The notes under the pieces: generated by a model | The model's database searches: none | The model's input: the letters and a program-made list of their open reading frames with translations, nothing else | What the model was told of the DNA's origin: nothing | Assembly (NCBI GenBank): GCA_947632385.1 | Contig: CANRPD010000009.1 | Location: 1 to 56,277, forward strand | Length of the DNA: 56,277 bases | Reading direction: 5' to 3' | Origin: an uncultured Clostridia bacterium | GTDB taxonomy: Bacteria; Bacillota; Clostridia; Oscillospirales; Acutalibacteraceae | Shown here: one piece after another, positions 16,594 to 25,182 of the stretch | Layout: each line of letters opens with the position of its first letter | Numbering within the stretch: position 1 is the first letter of the stretch | Made by a program: the position numbers and the translations under genes

Positions 16594-16646
16594 AAGAAGA
16601 AAAGTGTTGCCTGCGGGGCAGCATGCCTGTCGGGAAGGTGAACAAG

Positions 16647-17501
16647 ATGCGAAAACCGGTGCACGGATACCTTTTGGTGGCGCCCATTTTGCTGGGGTGC
16701 CTGGTGTTTTACGCCATCCCCTTTGTGATCGTGGTGCGGTATTCCGTTTCGGTGGGCAGCGGCCTGGCGGCGCGGTTTGTCGGGCTGAGCAACTATCTGG
16801 CCATCCGGAACGACCCCACCTATACCCTGGCCATGGCCAATTCCGCCCGGTTCCTGGCGGTGGGGCTGCCGCTGATCATGGCGGTGGCCTACGGCATCGC
16901 GCTGCTGATGCAGCGGCAGGCGGACAAGCACAAGCTGCTCAAATCCGTGTTCCTGTTCCCGTATATCATGCCGGTGGCGGGCACGGTGCTGCTCATCGAT
17001 CTGCTGTTTTCCCAGAGCGGGCTGCTTAACGACTGCCTGGCGTTTTTCCACCTGCCGGTGGCGGACTGGCTGGCCCGGCCCGAGGCGTTTTGGATCACGA
17101 TCCTGCTGTATCTGTGGAAGAACACCGGGTACAGCGTGATCCTGCTGCTGGCGGGCCTGGTGACCATTCCGGGAGAGCAGTATGAGGCGGCGGAGCTGGA
17201 CGGGGCCAATGGGTGGCAGAGGTTCCGGTTCATCACCACGCCGCAGATGTGGTATTCGGTGTTTTTCGCGCTGATCTTTGCGGTGATCAACGCCTTCAAG
17301 TGCTTTCGGGAGATCTTCCTCATCGGGGGGCAGCATCCCAACGACCATATCTACATGCTGCAGCATTTCATCAACAACTCCTTTGAGAACATGAACTACG
17401 GGAACCTGTCGGTATCGTCGGTGCTGCTGCTGGGGATCATCCTGATCTTCTTTGGGGTGTTCTACGCCTTTGTGAACCGGAAGGAGGCGTTTCGGAAATG
17501 A
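16647..17501 (+). CDS. MalF-type sugar ABC transporter permease
   Basis: This is a 284-residue inner-membrane permease with six predicted helices. It carries the cytoplasmic EAA loop (AAELDGANGWQRFRFITTP) that docks onto the transporter ATPase. The start at 16647 follows GGGAAGGTG at 6-base spacing; an ATG at 16623 in the same frame lacks a ribosome site. The gene overlaps the second permease by ATGA. Neither a substrate-binding protein nor an ATPase is encoded nearby, so it must borrow a shared ATPase (MsmK-like) and a binding protein located elsewhere. Sugar specificity is unknown. Confidence 0.9.
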   Translation: MRKPVHGYLLVAPILLGCLVFYAIPFVIVVRYSVSVGSGLAARFVGLSNYLAIRNDPTYTLAMANSARFLAVGLPLIMAVAYGIALLMQRQADKHKLLKSVFLFPYIMPVAGTVLLIDLLFSQSGLLNDCLAFFHLPVADWLARPEAFWITILLYLWKNTGYSVILLLAGLVTIPGEQYEAAELDGANGWQRFRFITTPQMWYSVFFALIFAVINAFKCFREIFLIGGQHPNDHIYMLQHFINNSFENMNYGNLSVSSVLLLGIILIFFGVFYAFVNRKEAFRK

Positions 17502-18271
17502 AGCGGAGCCGAGGCATTTTCAGCGGCGCGGCGGCGGTGGTGCTGGTGTTCCTGTGCCTGGCGCCCTTTGCCTTTGTGCTGCTGCGGAGTTTCCTCACCG
17601 GCCACGGGGTGGATCTCCGGTCCTATTACGACGTCTTTCTGGGCAGCCCCCAATACCTGTTCCGGTTCTGGAAGAGCCTGGGCATGTGCGGGTGCATCGC
17701 GGCGGGGCAGCTGGCGGTCTCCGTGCTGGCGGGCTGGGGCTTTGCCAAGTACCGGTTCAAGGGCCGGGACACGCTGTTTTTCCTGCTGATGCTGCTGATG
17801 GTGCTGCCGGTGCAGGTGACCCTGGTACCGGATTACATCCTGCTGCACGACCTGGGTCTGCTGGACACCTATGCGGCGCTGATCCTGCCCTCCATCTTCC
17901 TCCCCCTGGGGGCGTTCATCCTGACCCAGAGCTTTCAGGCCGTTCCGGACGCCATCGTGGACTCCGCCATGCTGGACGGGTGCGGCATCTTCCGGATGCT
18001 GATGTGGGTGGTCCTGCCCATGAGCAAGAGCGGGCTGGTGTGCACAGTGCTGCTGTCGTTTTTGGACGGGTGGAACATGGTGGAGCAGCCCATCGCCTAT
18101 CTCAAGGATTTTGACCAGTATCCCCTGTCCGTGGCGCTGGCGTACCGGCCGCCGGCGGACGCCACCATCCAGCTGGTTTGCTGCATCCTGGTGGTGCTGC
18201 CCGCGCTGAGCCTGTTTACCTTCTTCAACCGCGAGTTGGTGGAGGGCATCGTGCTGGCGGAGGTGAAGTGA
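17498..18271 (+). CDS. MalG-type sugar ABC transporter permease
   Basis: This 257-residue partner of the preceding permease starts at the ATG of an ATGA overlap. It has an N-terminal helix, further membrane segments and the EAA-like loop VDSAMLDGCGIFRMLMWVVLP. Members of this family end close to the membrane with a short motif, here NRELVEGIVLAEVK, close to the usual V-G-L-T-x-G-x-x-K ending. It is one base from the next gene, so all three are cotranscribed. Confidence 0.9.
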   Translation: MKRSRGIFSGAAAVVLVFLCLAPFAFVLLRSFLTGHGVDLRSYYDVFLGSPQYLFRFWKSLGMCGCIAAGQLAVSVLAGWGFAKYRFKGRDTLFFLLMLLMVLPVQVTLVPDYILLHDLGLLDTYAALILPSIFLPLGAFILTQSFQAVPDAIVDSAMLDGCGIFRMLMWVVLPMSKSGLVCTVLLSFLDGWNMVEQPIAYLKDFDQYPLSVALAYRPPADATIQLVCCILVVLPALSLFTFFNRELVEGIVLAEVK

Positions 18272-18272
18272 G

Positions 18273-19406
18273 ATGAAACGGAGGGTCCTGTGCGCCTGTG
18301 CGCTGGTGGTGTGGGTCCTGGTGGCCTGCACGGTGCTTTCTGTGAAGATCGAGGACCTGATGACCCCTCGGGTGCGGTTCCGGTCGGTGGAGGGGGGCAC
18401 GCTGCCGGTGGATGCGCTGTTCTGGGACGAAGAGGGCATGCACCTCTATTGGGCCAGTGAGGGCACCGGCTGGGAGAGCGGCACCCGGGTCCGGGAGGAA
18501 GCTGCTGACCGGTACGCCGTAGAGACCGCCTACGACGGGGAGATCCCCATCCAGAAGCTGAAGGTGGAGGGCTTTGGCTTTGGCGCGGGGTATATCCAGT
18601 ATGCCACGAAGGCCCCCCAGACGGGGGAAAAGGTGCTGGGGGTGGACGCCGTGGCCCGGGCGGATGACCGATGGGTGCTGGTGGACACCGATCCGGACGG
18701 GGAGCTCCTGCTGCCCCAAACGTGGCCCCCTGCGGTGACCCTCGTGGAAGAGACGGGCCGCGCCGCGCTGGTGGAGGCGGCGCAGCAGCCCACGCCGTTC
18801 ATGCCGGGCCAAGCCTATGCCGCGGTGTACGATGGGGACCGGGCACTGCGCAGCACCCTCCCGGACCTGCAGGTGCAGGTGTTCAGCCTGGGCGACGTGA
18901 CGGCCTTTGCGGATCAGCTGCCGCTGGTGGCGGGCATCGGCGCCCTGGCGGTGTTTGTGGGGATCCTGTGGGCGTACAGCTGGGTCTTGGTGCGGCGGCC
19001 CCGGCAAAACCGCACGCTGTTGGCTGTGAACGGCGGACTGGCCCTGCTGCTGCTCGTGGGGGTGTACTTTCTGGTGCAGGGGGTGGCACTGCCCGGTTCT
19101 CTGCTGCCGGCGGAGGTGATCCTCTCTCCGGAGGCGTACCGGGGGGAGTTCGCAGCTCTAACCGGGGCGCTGGCGCAGTTTACGGGGAACGGAGCTGCTC
19201 AGGCACAGGCGGTCCTCAGCCGGCTGGACGCCCGAGGGACCCAGGCAGGGCTCCTGTTGGGGAGCGGCGCGGTTCTGGGTCTGGCGGCCGTGGCGGTGGA
19301 GGTGTTCCTGACTTTCCGGAAAAACCGGATGGGGCACAAGGGCCCGTCGGCGGGAAAGAGGCCGCAGCCCCATACCGGCCCCGGCACGGGCGGGGGTAGA
19401 GCCTGA
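18273..19406 (+). CDS. Membrane protein of unknown function in the permease operon
   Basis: This 377-residue protein has one N-terminal helix (about 3-23), an exported region of about 185 residues with beta-rich composition (MTPRVRFRSVEGGTLPVD onward), then three helices at about 212-235, 248-270 and 324-345 and a basic C-terminal tail. The exported segment resembles the N-terminal part of membrane-fusion or adaptor proteins, but no named family was recognised. It starts right behind the second permease, so it probably works with that transporter. It is not a binding protein in the ordinary sense, because it is tethered by several helices. Confidence 0.75.
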   Translation: MKRRVLCACALVVWVLVACTVLSVKIEDLMTPRVRFRSVEGGTLPVDALFWDEEGMHLYWASEGTGWESGTRVREEAADRYAVETAYDGEIPIQKLKVEGFGFGAGYIQYATKAPQTGEKVLGVDAVARADDRWVLVDTDPDGELLLPQTWPPAVTLVEETGRAALVEAAQQPTPFMPGQAYAAVYDGDRALRSTLPDLQVQVFSLGDVTAFADQLPLVAGIGALAVFVGILWAYSWVLVRRPRQNRTLLAVNGGLALLLLVGVYFLVQGVALPGSLLPAEVILSPEAYRGEFAALTGALAQFTGNGAAQAQAVLSRLDARGTQAGLLLGSGAVLGLAAVAVEVFLTFRKNRMGHKGPSAGKRPQPHTGPGTGGGRA

Positions 19407-19426
19407 TCCTGATTCCTGGCAAAGAG

Positions 19427-19459
19427 AAAGGACCCGGGACGACAGTCCCGGGTCCTTTT
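19427..19459. terminator. Bidirectional terminator between convergent genes
   Basis: AAAGGACCCGGGAC (19427-19440), loop GACA and GTCCCGGGTCCTTTT (19445-19459) give a 14-bp perfect stem with T-tracts on both strands. It serves the permease operon and the GH3 gene. Confidence 0.92.
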
Positions 19460-19472
19460 GCTGGGGAGAAGT

Positions 19473-22286
19473 TTATTCGTCTTTCTGCGGCGCAGCGTGG
19501 AACGAGGCCATCAGCTCGGCCATGGTCTTGACCATCTCCAGCTCGCAGGACTGGATCTCCAGCCCGGTCTGGGCGGGATAGAAGCGCAGGTAGGTGGTGT
19601 TCATGCCCATGATGTTGAACTCCACGGTCTTCCACGCCCGCTCGCTGCCGTTGAGGGTCACGGTGCCCAGGAGATTGCGCTCCTGGAAGATGCTCAGAGG
19701 CAGCTGGGAGACGTCGTTGTCGTCGGTGCTGCGGAGGGTCAGGCGCATGACATAGAGGCCGCGTTCTCCCGGGGTGACGGAGAACTGGGTGCTGTGGCCC
19801 TTTTCCAGGTCGATCTTGCTCACGTCCAGGACGATCCGGTTGTCCTTGTCGGCCTGGGCATAGTACATCTCGCCGGAGACGTCCCCTTCGAAGGAAGGCG
19901 CGGCCTGGAGCTCCTTGTCCAGCTCGGTCTCCACGCCGTTCATTCTCGGCAGGCAGGGAGAGCGCAGCAGGAAGCTGCAGATGTTCCCGGCGGCCCGGAG
20001 ATACTCCTGGCGGGTGACGGTGCCGGCGGCCAGGGCTACGGCGGAATTGTCGTGGTTGGTGTTGTCTGCGGCGGAGGTGGTCACCATGAACAGGTCGTTC
20101 TGGCCCCGGATCATGGCGGCCATGTTGGTGTTGTCGCCCAGCTGGCCTTCATCGTTGCCCTTGGCCCACCAGTCGGTCATGACCTGGCCCCGGTAGCCCC
20201 ACTGGCCGTGGAGGATCTCGGTGAGCAGGTCGTAGTTGCTGGCAGACCACCAGCCGTTGATGGGGTTGTAGCTGGTCATGATGGAGTAGGCGCCGCCCTC
20301 CTTCACGGCAATCTCGAAGCCCTTGAGGTACAGTTCCCGCAGGGCGCGCTCGGAGATCACGGCTTCCACATCGTGCCGGTGGAATTCCTGGGAGTTGCAG
20401 GCAAAGTGCTTGATGGTGCCGGTGACGCCGTATTTCTGCATGCCCTGCAGCTGGGCGGCGGCCATTTTGCCGGTGAGCAGGGGATCCTCGGAGAAATATT
20501 CAAAGTTGCGGCCGTTCAACGGGTGCCGGTGCAGGTTGATGCCGGGGCCCAGGAGGGTGTCCACCTTGTTTTTGCGCAGCTCCAGGCCCTCGTACTCATA
20601 GAGCTCGCCGGCCAGGGCGGGGTTGAAGGAGCACGCCTGGCAGGTGCCGTTGGGCATGGCGAAGGCCATGGTGCCGCAGTCCATGCGGATGCCACTGGGA
20701 CCGTCAGCGCAGCAGCCAGCCGGGATGCCGAACGCCTGAAGGCGCTCTGTGACGCCGCCGAACGCACCGGCGGTACCGGGGGTCACCTTGGGGGAGCACA
20801 TGCCCTCGCCCCGGACCATGCAGGACAGGTCCTCATCGGACAGCTGATCCAGGAAGGTATCCAGATCCACCTTGCCCTGGGCCACGTCCCAAAGCTTGTA
20901 GCCCTGATCGCCGGTACAGGTCCGGGGAGCGGGCAGGTTCTGAGCGCGCTTTTCCACGGGGCTGACGGTTTGCAGGGGGGCAGGCTCGTAGACTTTCTCA
21001 AAGACGCCGTTTTGCTCCTGGCCGGGGCGCAGGCGCTCAAAGGGGGTGACGGGGGCGCAGGCCTCTGCCAGGATCTCCACCACGGTCTCCGGGAGCTCCA
21101 CAGAGCCCGCCAACGGGGCGCTCTGGACATCGGTGCCCAGATAGAAGCGGTATGTACCGCCCTCCAGCACCCAGCAGGACCGGTGGCCCGTGGCGCCGGA
21201 GTCATCGTAGGAGGCAAAGGTGCTCACCGGGCAGGAGAGGGTCAGGGTCTCGGTTTCGCCGGGAGCCAGCAGGCGGGTCTTGCCGAAGGTGCAGAGCACG
21301 CGGGCAGCTTTACCCAATTTGCCCTGGGGCGCTTGGACGTACACCTGGACGACCTCCTTGGCGGAGGCGGACCCGGTGTTGGTGACCTGGGCCGAGAAGT
21401 GGACGGTTCCGTCCGTCAGAGAGACGGGGCCGGCCTCCACCGCGAAGGTGGTGTAGGTCAGACCGAAGCCAAAGGGATAAACGACCTTGTCCGGGGCGAA
21501 GGTGGAGAAATACCGGTAGCCCACGAAGATGTCCTCCGCATAGACGTTCCGGCGTTCGCTGCCGTGGTTGCGGGCGGCGGGATAGTCCTCGATGCTCTGG
21601 GCCACGGTGTCGGACAGCTTGCCGGTGGGGGCTGCGGCTCCGGTGAGCACATCCGCCGTGCCCAGGCCGCCCTCCTGGCCGCCCTGCCAAACATAGAGCA
21701 CCGCGCCGGGGCGGTAGGTCTCTACCCAGCTCATGTCGATGATGTTGCCGACGTTGAGGACCACCGCCACCTTGGCAAAGTGGGCGCAGACGGTCTCCAG
21801 GACATGGAGCTCCTCATCGGTGAGCAGATAGCTGCCGGCTGCGGCAAAATTGTCCTTGTCCTCGCCGGCGGTCCGGCCCAGGATGAGGATGGCTGCATCG
21901 TTATCTGCGGCGGCCTTCTCCACCAGGGCGTCCTCCAGGGGCATCTCTGCCTGGAACCACGGTTCCGCGGCCCAGCCCTGGCCCACATCGAAGGGGTGAT
22001 CCTGGAGCCATGCCTCGTAGGCGGATCTTACGGAAGCATCCACAGTGACGGAGCCGGAGGCCTCCAGTGCTTCGGTGATGGTGGGCACGTGGCCGGTGTT
22101 CACCAGACCGCCGGACCCGGTGCCGCTCTTGTAGTAGTTGAACTGACTGCGGCCGAACACCGCCACCCGGCTGCCTTTTGCCAGCGGCAGCACTCCACCC
22201 TCATTCCGGAGCAGCACCGCACCCTCGGCAACCATTTCCCGGGCCTTGGCAGCGTAGGCTTTGACGTCGAACTTTTTGATTTCCAT
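19473..22286 (-). CDS. Circularly permuted GH3 beta-glucosidase-like enzyme
   Basis: This is a 937-residue cytoplasmic glycoside hydrolase of family 3 with permuted domain order. The C-terminal-type (alpha/beta)6 sandwich comes first (about 1-230, with SGTGSGG), then a fibronectin-III-like domain containing FGFGLTYTTF. The TIM barrel comes last (from about 430), with GPGINLHRHP, KHFACNS and nucleophile D705 in VMTDWWAKG. A long beta-sandwich tail closes the protein. Similar permuted enzymes occur in rumen and gut Clostridia. The start ATG at 22286 follows AAAGGGG and lies about 55 bases after a strong promoter; the open frame extends much further upstream across the divergent genes and is not coding there. 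There is no signal peptide, so it acts on imported beta-glucosides. Confidence 0.9.
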   Translation of the reverse strand: MEIKKFDVKAYAAKAREMVAEGAVLLRNEGGVLPLAKGSRVAVFGRSQFNYYKSGTGSGGLVNTGHVPTITEALEASGSVTVDASVRSAYEAWLQDHPFDVGQGWAAEPWFQAEMPLEDALVEKAAADNDAAILILGRTAGEDKDNFAAAGSYLLTDEELHVLETVCAHFAKVAVVLNVGNIIDMSWVETYRPGAVLYVWQGGQEGGLGTADVLTGAAAPTGKLSDTVAQSIEDYPAARNHGSERRNVYAEDIFVGYRYFSTFAPDKVVYPFGFGLTYTTFAVEAGPVSLTDGTVHFSAQVTNTGSASAKEVVQVYVQAPQGKLGKAARVLCTFGKTRLLAPGETETLTLSCPVSTFASYDDSGATGHRSCWVLEGGTYRFYLGTDVQSAPLAGSVELPETVVEILAEACAPVTPFERLRPGQEQNGVFEKVYEPAPLQTVSPVEKRAQNLPAPRTCTGDQGYKLWDVAQGKVDLDTFLDQLSDEDLSCMVRGEGMCSPKVTPGTAGAFGGVTERLQAFGIPAGCCADGPSGIRMDCGTMAFAMPNGTCQACSFNPALAGELYEYEGLELRKNKVDTLLGPGINLHRHPLNGRNFEYFSEDPLLTGKMAAAQLQGMQKYGVTGTIKHFACNSQEFHRHDVEAVISERALRELYLKGFEIAVKEGGAYSIMTSYNPINGWWSASNYDLLTEILHGQWGYRGQVMTDWWAKGNDEGQLGDNTNMAAMIRGQNDLFMVTTSAADNTNHDNSAVALAAGTVTRQEYLRAAGNICSFLLRSPCLPRMNGVETELDKELQAAPSFEGDVSGEMYYAQADKDNRIVLDVSKIDLEKGHSTQFSVTPGERGLYVMRLTLRSTDDNDVSQLPLSIFQERNLLGTVTLNGSERAWKTVEFNIMGMNTTYLRFYPAQTGLEIQSCELEMVKTMAELMASFHAAPQKDE

Positions 22287-22346
22287 TGTGTGTTGGACCC
22301 CTTTCCAAAAGGTTTTCGCTGGTTGGTCGGGCTGTATCTGCTTTCC

Positions 22347-22375
22347 AGTATACCAGAAAACGCCGTATTTCTCAA
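22347..22375 (-). promoter_or_regulatory. Promoter for the GH3 gene
   Basis: On the minus strand TTGAGA (22370-22375), a 17-base spacer and TATACT (22347-22352). It is divergent from the promoter at 22456-22484, leaving about 80 bases between the two -35 boxes for shared control. Confidence 0.82.
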
Positions 22376-22455
22376 TAGAAAATCTGGGATCGGATCCTCT
22401 TTTTTGTTTTGTTTGATCTTTCTGTGCTGCCGGCGGGACTTTTCTTCCGGGTTCG

Positions 22456-22484
22456 TTGACAAATCTTGGGTTTTCGAGTATGAT
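22456..22484 (+). promoter_or_regulatory. Promoter for ECF subunit and coaX
   Basis: TTGACA (22456-22461), a 17-base spacer and TATGAT (22479-22484). The short leader holds only a small CCGTC/GACGG hairpin; no riboswitch was recognised. Confidence 0.82.
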
Positions 22485-22544
22485 AGTTCCTGCGCCGCAT
22501 CCGTCTGGGACGGAGCGACAGCTTAAGAAAAGGATCTGATCCGT

Positions 22545-23129
22545 ATGAAAAAAGTCAATGTCCGTACACTGACCGGCGTGGCCATCTTCACCGCGCTGGT
22601 GGTGGTCCTCCAGTTCCTGGGGAGCTTTATCCGCTTCGGGATGTTCTCCATTTCCCTGGTGCTCATCCCCATCGTGGTGGGCGCTGCCCTGTATGGGGTA
22701 GGCGCAGGCGCCTGGCTGGGGTTCGCGTTCGGTGTGGTGGTGCTGCTTTCCGGCGATGCGGCCGCGTTCCTGGCGGTGAACGTCCCGGGGACCATCCTCA
22801 CGGTCCTGGCCAAGGGCACACTGGCCGGGCTGGCTACCGGGGCTGTCTATCGCGCATTGACCAAGGTCAACACCTACCTGGCGGTGGGCACAGCTGCGAT
22901 CCTCTGCCCCGTGGTGAACACCGGTGTGTTTTTGCTGGGGTGTGCGGTGTTCTTCCTGCCGACGATCACCGGTTGGGGCGAAGCCGCAGGCTATCCCAAC
23001 GTGGGGAACTACATCCTCTTCGGTCTGGTGGGCGGCAATTTCCTCTTTGAGGTCCTGTTCAACATCATCTTGAGCCCGGTGATCCTGCGGCTGATCCGGC
23101 TGGGCCAGAAAAGCGAGGCAGAGCAATGA
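22545..23129 (+). CDS. ECF transporter S component, probably for pantothenate
   Basis: This 194-residue protein is almost entirely hydrophobic, with about six helices. It begins with the VRTLTGVAIFTALVVVLQFLG pattern of ECF substrate-binding subunits, which deliver a vitamin to a shared EcfAAT energising module. It overlaps coaX by ATGA, and this tight coupling to pantothenate kinase argues that the vitamin is pantothenate (PanT-like). That assignment is from context, not from binding residues. AAAAGGATC precedes the ATG. The energising subunits are not in the window. Confidence 0.85.
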   Translation: MKKVNVRTLTGVAIFTALVVVLQFLGSFIRFGMFSISLVLIPIVVGAALYGVGAGAWLGFAFGVVVLLSGDAAAFLAVNVPGTILTVLAKGTLAGLATGAVYRALTKVNTYLAVGTAAILCPVVNTGVFLLGCAVFFLPTITGWGEAAGYPNVGNYILFGLVGGNFLFEVLFNIILSPVILRLIRLGQKSEAEQ

Positions 23130-23896
23130 TCCTGGCCATCGATGTCGGCAACTCCAATATCGTCCTGGGGTGCATCCGGGACGGGGAGATCGTGAACATT
23201 TCCCGTATCCAGACGCTGCCCCGCTCCACGGAGATCGAATATGCCATTCGGCTCCGTTCGGTGCTGGAGTATCACGGGGTCCAACCTTCGGATCTGGAGG
23301 GAGCGATCCTGTCCTCTGTGGTGCCTCCGGTGACGGTGGCGCTTTCCGCGGCCGTGGAGAGCGTGTTGGGCTGCTCCTGCATGGTGGTGGGGCCCGGTAT
23401 GAAGACCGGCCTCAATGTCCAGATCGACGACCCAGGGACACTGGGCGCGGACCTGGTGGTGGGTAGCGTGGCAGCTATGGCCTGCTATGGGAAACCGGCT
23501 ATCGTGGTGGATCTGGGCACGGCCTCTACCGTTATGGTGATCGACCGAGACGGGATCTATCGGGGCGGAGCCATCCTCCCGGGGGTCAAGCTGTCCTTTG
23601 ACGCGTTGGCGTCCGGGACCAGCCTGCTGCCGGTGATCTCCATCACGCCGCCGCCCAAGACCATCGCCACCAACACGGTGGACGCCATGCGCTCCGGAGC
23701 GGTGTTCGCCACTGCGGCGGCCATCGACGGGATGATCGACCGGATGGAGGCGGAGCTGGGATATCCCTGCCAGCTCATCGCCACGGGCGGTCTGGCCCGG
23801 GCCATCGTGCCCTACTGCCGGAGAGAGATCATCTGTGACGACGATCTGCTGCTCAAGGGCCTGTGGGTGCTGTACACAAAAAACCGCAGACTGTAA
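23126..23896 (+). CDS. coaX: Type III pantothenate kinase
   Basis: This 256-residue CoaX-family kinase catalyses the first step of coenzyme A synthesis. Visible motifs are the ATP-binding DVGNSNIVLG (6-15), PGMKTGLN, the pantothenate-site segment GADLVV, DLGTASTVMVID and GAILPGVKLSFDAL. Length and motif order are normal. The start overlaps the stop of the ECF subunit, coupling vitamin uptake to its trapping by phosphorylation. A strong terminator follows five bases after the stop. Confidence 0.96.
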   Translation: MILAIDVGNSNIVLGCIRDGEIVNISRIQTLPRSTEIEYAIRLRSVLEYHGVQPSDLEGAILSSVVPPVTVALSAAVESVLGCSCMVVGPGMKTGLNVQIDDPGTLGADLVVGSVAAMACYGKPAIVVDLGTASTVMVIDRDGIYRGGAILPGVKLSFDALASGTSLLPVISITPPPKTIATNTVDAMRSGAVFATAAAIDGMIDRMEAELGYPCQLIATGGLARAIVPYCRREIICDDDLLLKGLWVLYTKNRRL

Positions 23897-23900
23897 GGCG

Positions 23901-23927
23901 AGAGGGCCCTTTGGGGCCCTCTTTTTT
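23901..23927 (+). terminator. Terminator after coaX
   Basis: AGAGGGCCC (23901-23909), loop TTTG and GGGCCCTCT followed by TTTTT. Confidence 0.93.
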
Positions 23928-23932
23928 GCTCC

Positions 23933-23961
23933 TTGACAAGAACTGCTTCTTTCGGTATTAT
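23933..23961 (+). promoter_or_regulatory. Promoter for the acyltransferase
   Basis: TTGACA (23933-23938), a 17-base spacer and TATTAT (23956-23961). It begins six bases after the coaX terminator T-tract. Confidence 0.82.
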
Positions 23962-23995
23962 ATTTTTGAATCTATTTGGGAAAGAGGCGACGCCC

Positions 23996-25021
23996 ATGGC
24001 CGCTGTTCAGAGAAATCACACCATCGACATCCTGCGGATCGTCTCCGCCTTTTTTATTATCCTGCTGCACAATTTCAGCGGCAGCGGGCATCCCTTCGGA
24101 GAAGAGCTGGTGGCGCTCAGCCGGTTTGCGGTACCGCTGTTCTTCATGATCTCGGGGTATTTCTCAGCCCATTTTACGCCCCAGCGCCATCGGAGACAGA
24201 TCGGGAAGCTCCTGATCCTGACGATGCTTTCCAACATCGGCTACTTCTTGGTGCGGCTGTGGGAGCAGGCCCGAGCCGGGAACGTTCCGGGATTCTTTCG
24301 GGAGAAATTCACCGGGAAAGCCTTTCTGGACTTTTTCCTTCTGGGTGAATCTTCCGTGGCTTCCCATCTGTGGTTTTTGTCGGCGCTGCTGTACGTGCTG
24401 GTGGTGGATGCCGTCGTGACTCGGCTGGTGCAGGACCCGGCCAAACGCCAGGCTGCGGTGGCGGTGCTGGCAGCTGTGCTGTTTCTGGGTGGGCTGGCGT
24501 ATTACCACATCAACACGACGGTGCTGCACCGGGAGCTGCCCTGGCAGAATTATCGCAATTTTGCATTCCTGGGACTGCCCTCCTTCTGGGCGGGAAAGCT
24601 GGTGTTCGGCAGCCGTTTGGAGGATCTGCATCTGCCCAATTTCGTTTGGCCCCTGTTGTTCCTTGCCCTGGAGCTGGTGGTCCTGTTGGAGTTCCGGCTG
24701 CTGGGCGTCAAGGAGATCTATCTGGGCTCGGCGCTGCTGGCGGGGGCGTTGCTGCTCTTTGGCGTGAGTCATCCCATGCCCAGTGCCGGCAGGATCGTTC
24801 GAGGGGCGGCAGAGGCCGGCAGACGGTATGCCCTGCCCGTGTACATGGTGCACATCTTTTTCCTGGACCAGATCCGCAATCTCTACTTTTCCCGGGTGCC
24901 CTGGGGTACCTATCGGCCGGGATTCTACTTCATCCCGATGCTGGTCTTTGCGGCTTCCCTGCTGCTGGCCATGGTCTACGACGGGTGCAAGCGGGGACTG
25001 ATGGCGCTGAGGAGCAGATAA
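23996..25021 (+). CDS. Integral membrane acyltransferase (acyltransferase-3 family)
   Basis: This 341-residue membrane protein has about ten hydrophobic segments. It begins with RNHTIDILRIVSAFFIILLHN, which contains the R-x(n)-H signature of acyltransferase-3 proteins (OafA/YrhL type). The histidine in LLHN is the presumed catalytic residue, and FMISGYF follows as usual. Family members transfer acyl groups, often acetyl, to cell-envelope glycans. The target here is unknown. The start at 23996 is the first ATG after GAAAGAGG; an earlier in-frame start would overlap the promoter. It is a single-gene unit ending at a terminator. Confidence 0.88.
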   Translation: MAAVQRNHTIDILRIVSAFFIILLHNFSGSGHPFGEELVALSRFAVPLFFMISGYFSAHFTPQRHRRQIGKLLILTMLSNIGYFLVRLWEQARAGNVPGFFREKFTGKAFLDFFLLGESSVASHLWFLSALLYVLVVDAVVTRLVQDPAKRQAAVAVLAAVLFLGGLAYYHINTTVLHRELPWQNYRNFAFLGLPSFWAGKLVFGSRLEDLHLPNFVWPLLFLALELVVLLEFRLLGVKEIYLGSALLAGALLLFGVSHPMPSAGRIVRGAAEAGRRYALPVYMVHIFFLDQIRNLYFSRVPWGTYRPGFYFIPMLVFAASLLLAMVYDGCKRGLMALRSR

Positions 25022-25038
25022 AGAGAGATCCTTCATGT

Positions 25039-25080
25039 AAAAAAGAGGTGCAGCGCTTTCTGCGGCGCTGCGCCTCTTTT
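25039..25080. terminator. Bidirectional terminator between convergent genes
   Basis: AAAAGAGG-T-GCAGCGC (25041-25056) pairs with GCGCTGC-G-CCTCTTTT (25065-25080) across one T-G wobble, with A/T runs on both sides. It serves the acyltransferase and the ABC permease. Confidence 0.88.
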
Positions 25081-25182
25081 GGTGTTTTGTTACGCTCTGG
25101 TTTTGTCTCACAAGTCAACGGGATCCTGCGGCACCATACTGTATACAGCTGGTAAACTTCGGGTTGGCTCCCGATGACACGG

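Noticed and set aside
19458..22526. Long plus-strand open frame opposite the GH3 gene
   Set aside because: The minus strand encodes clear GH3 motifs, a promoter and a terminator; the plus frame has none.
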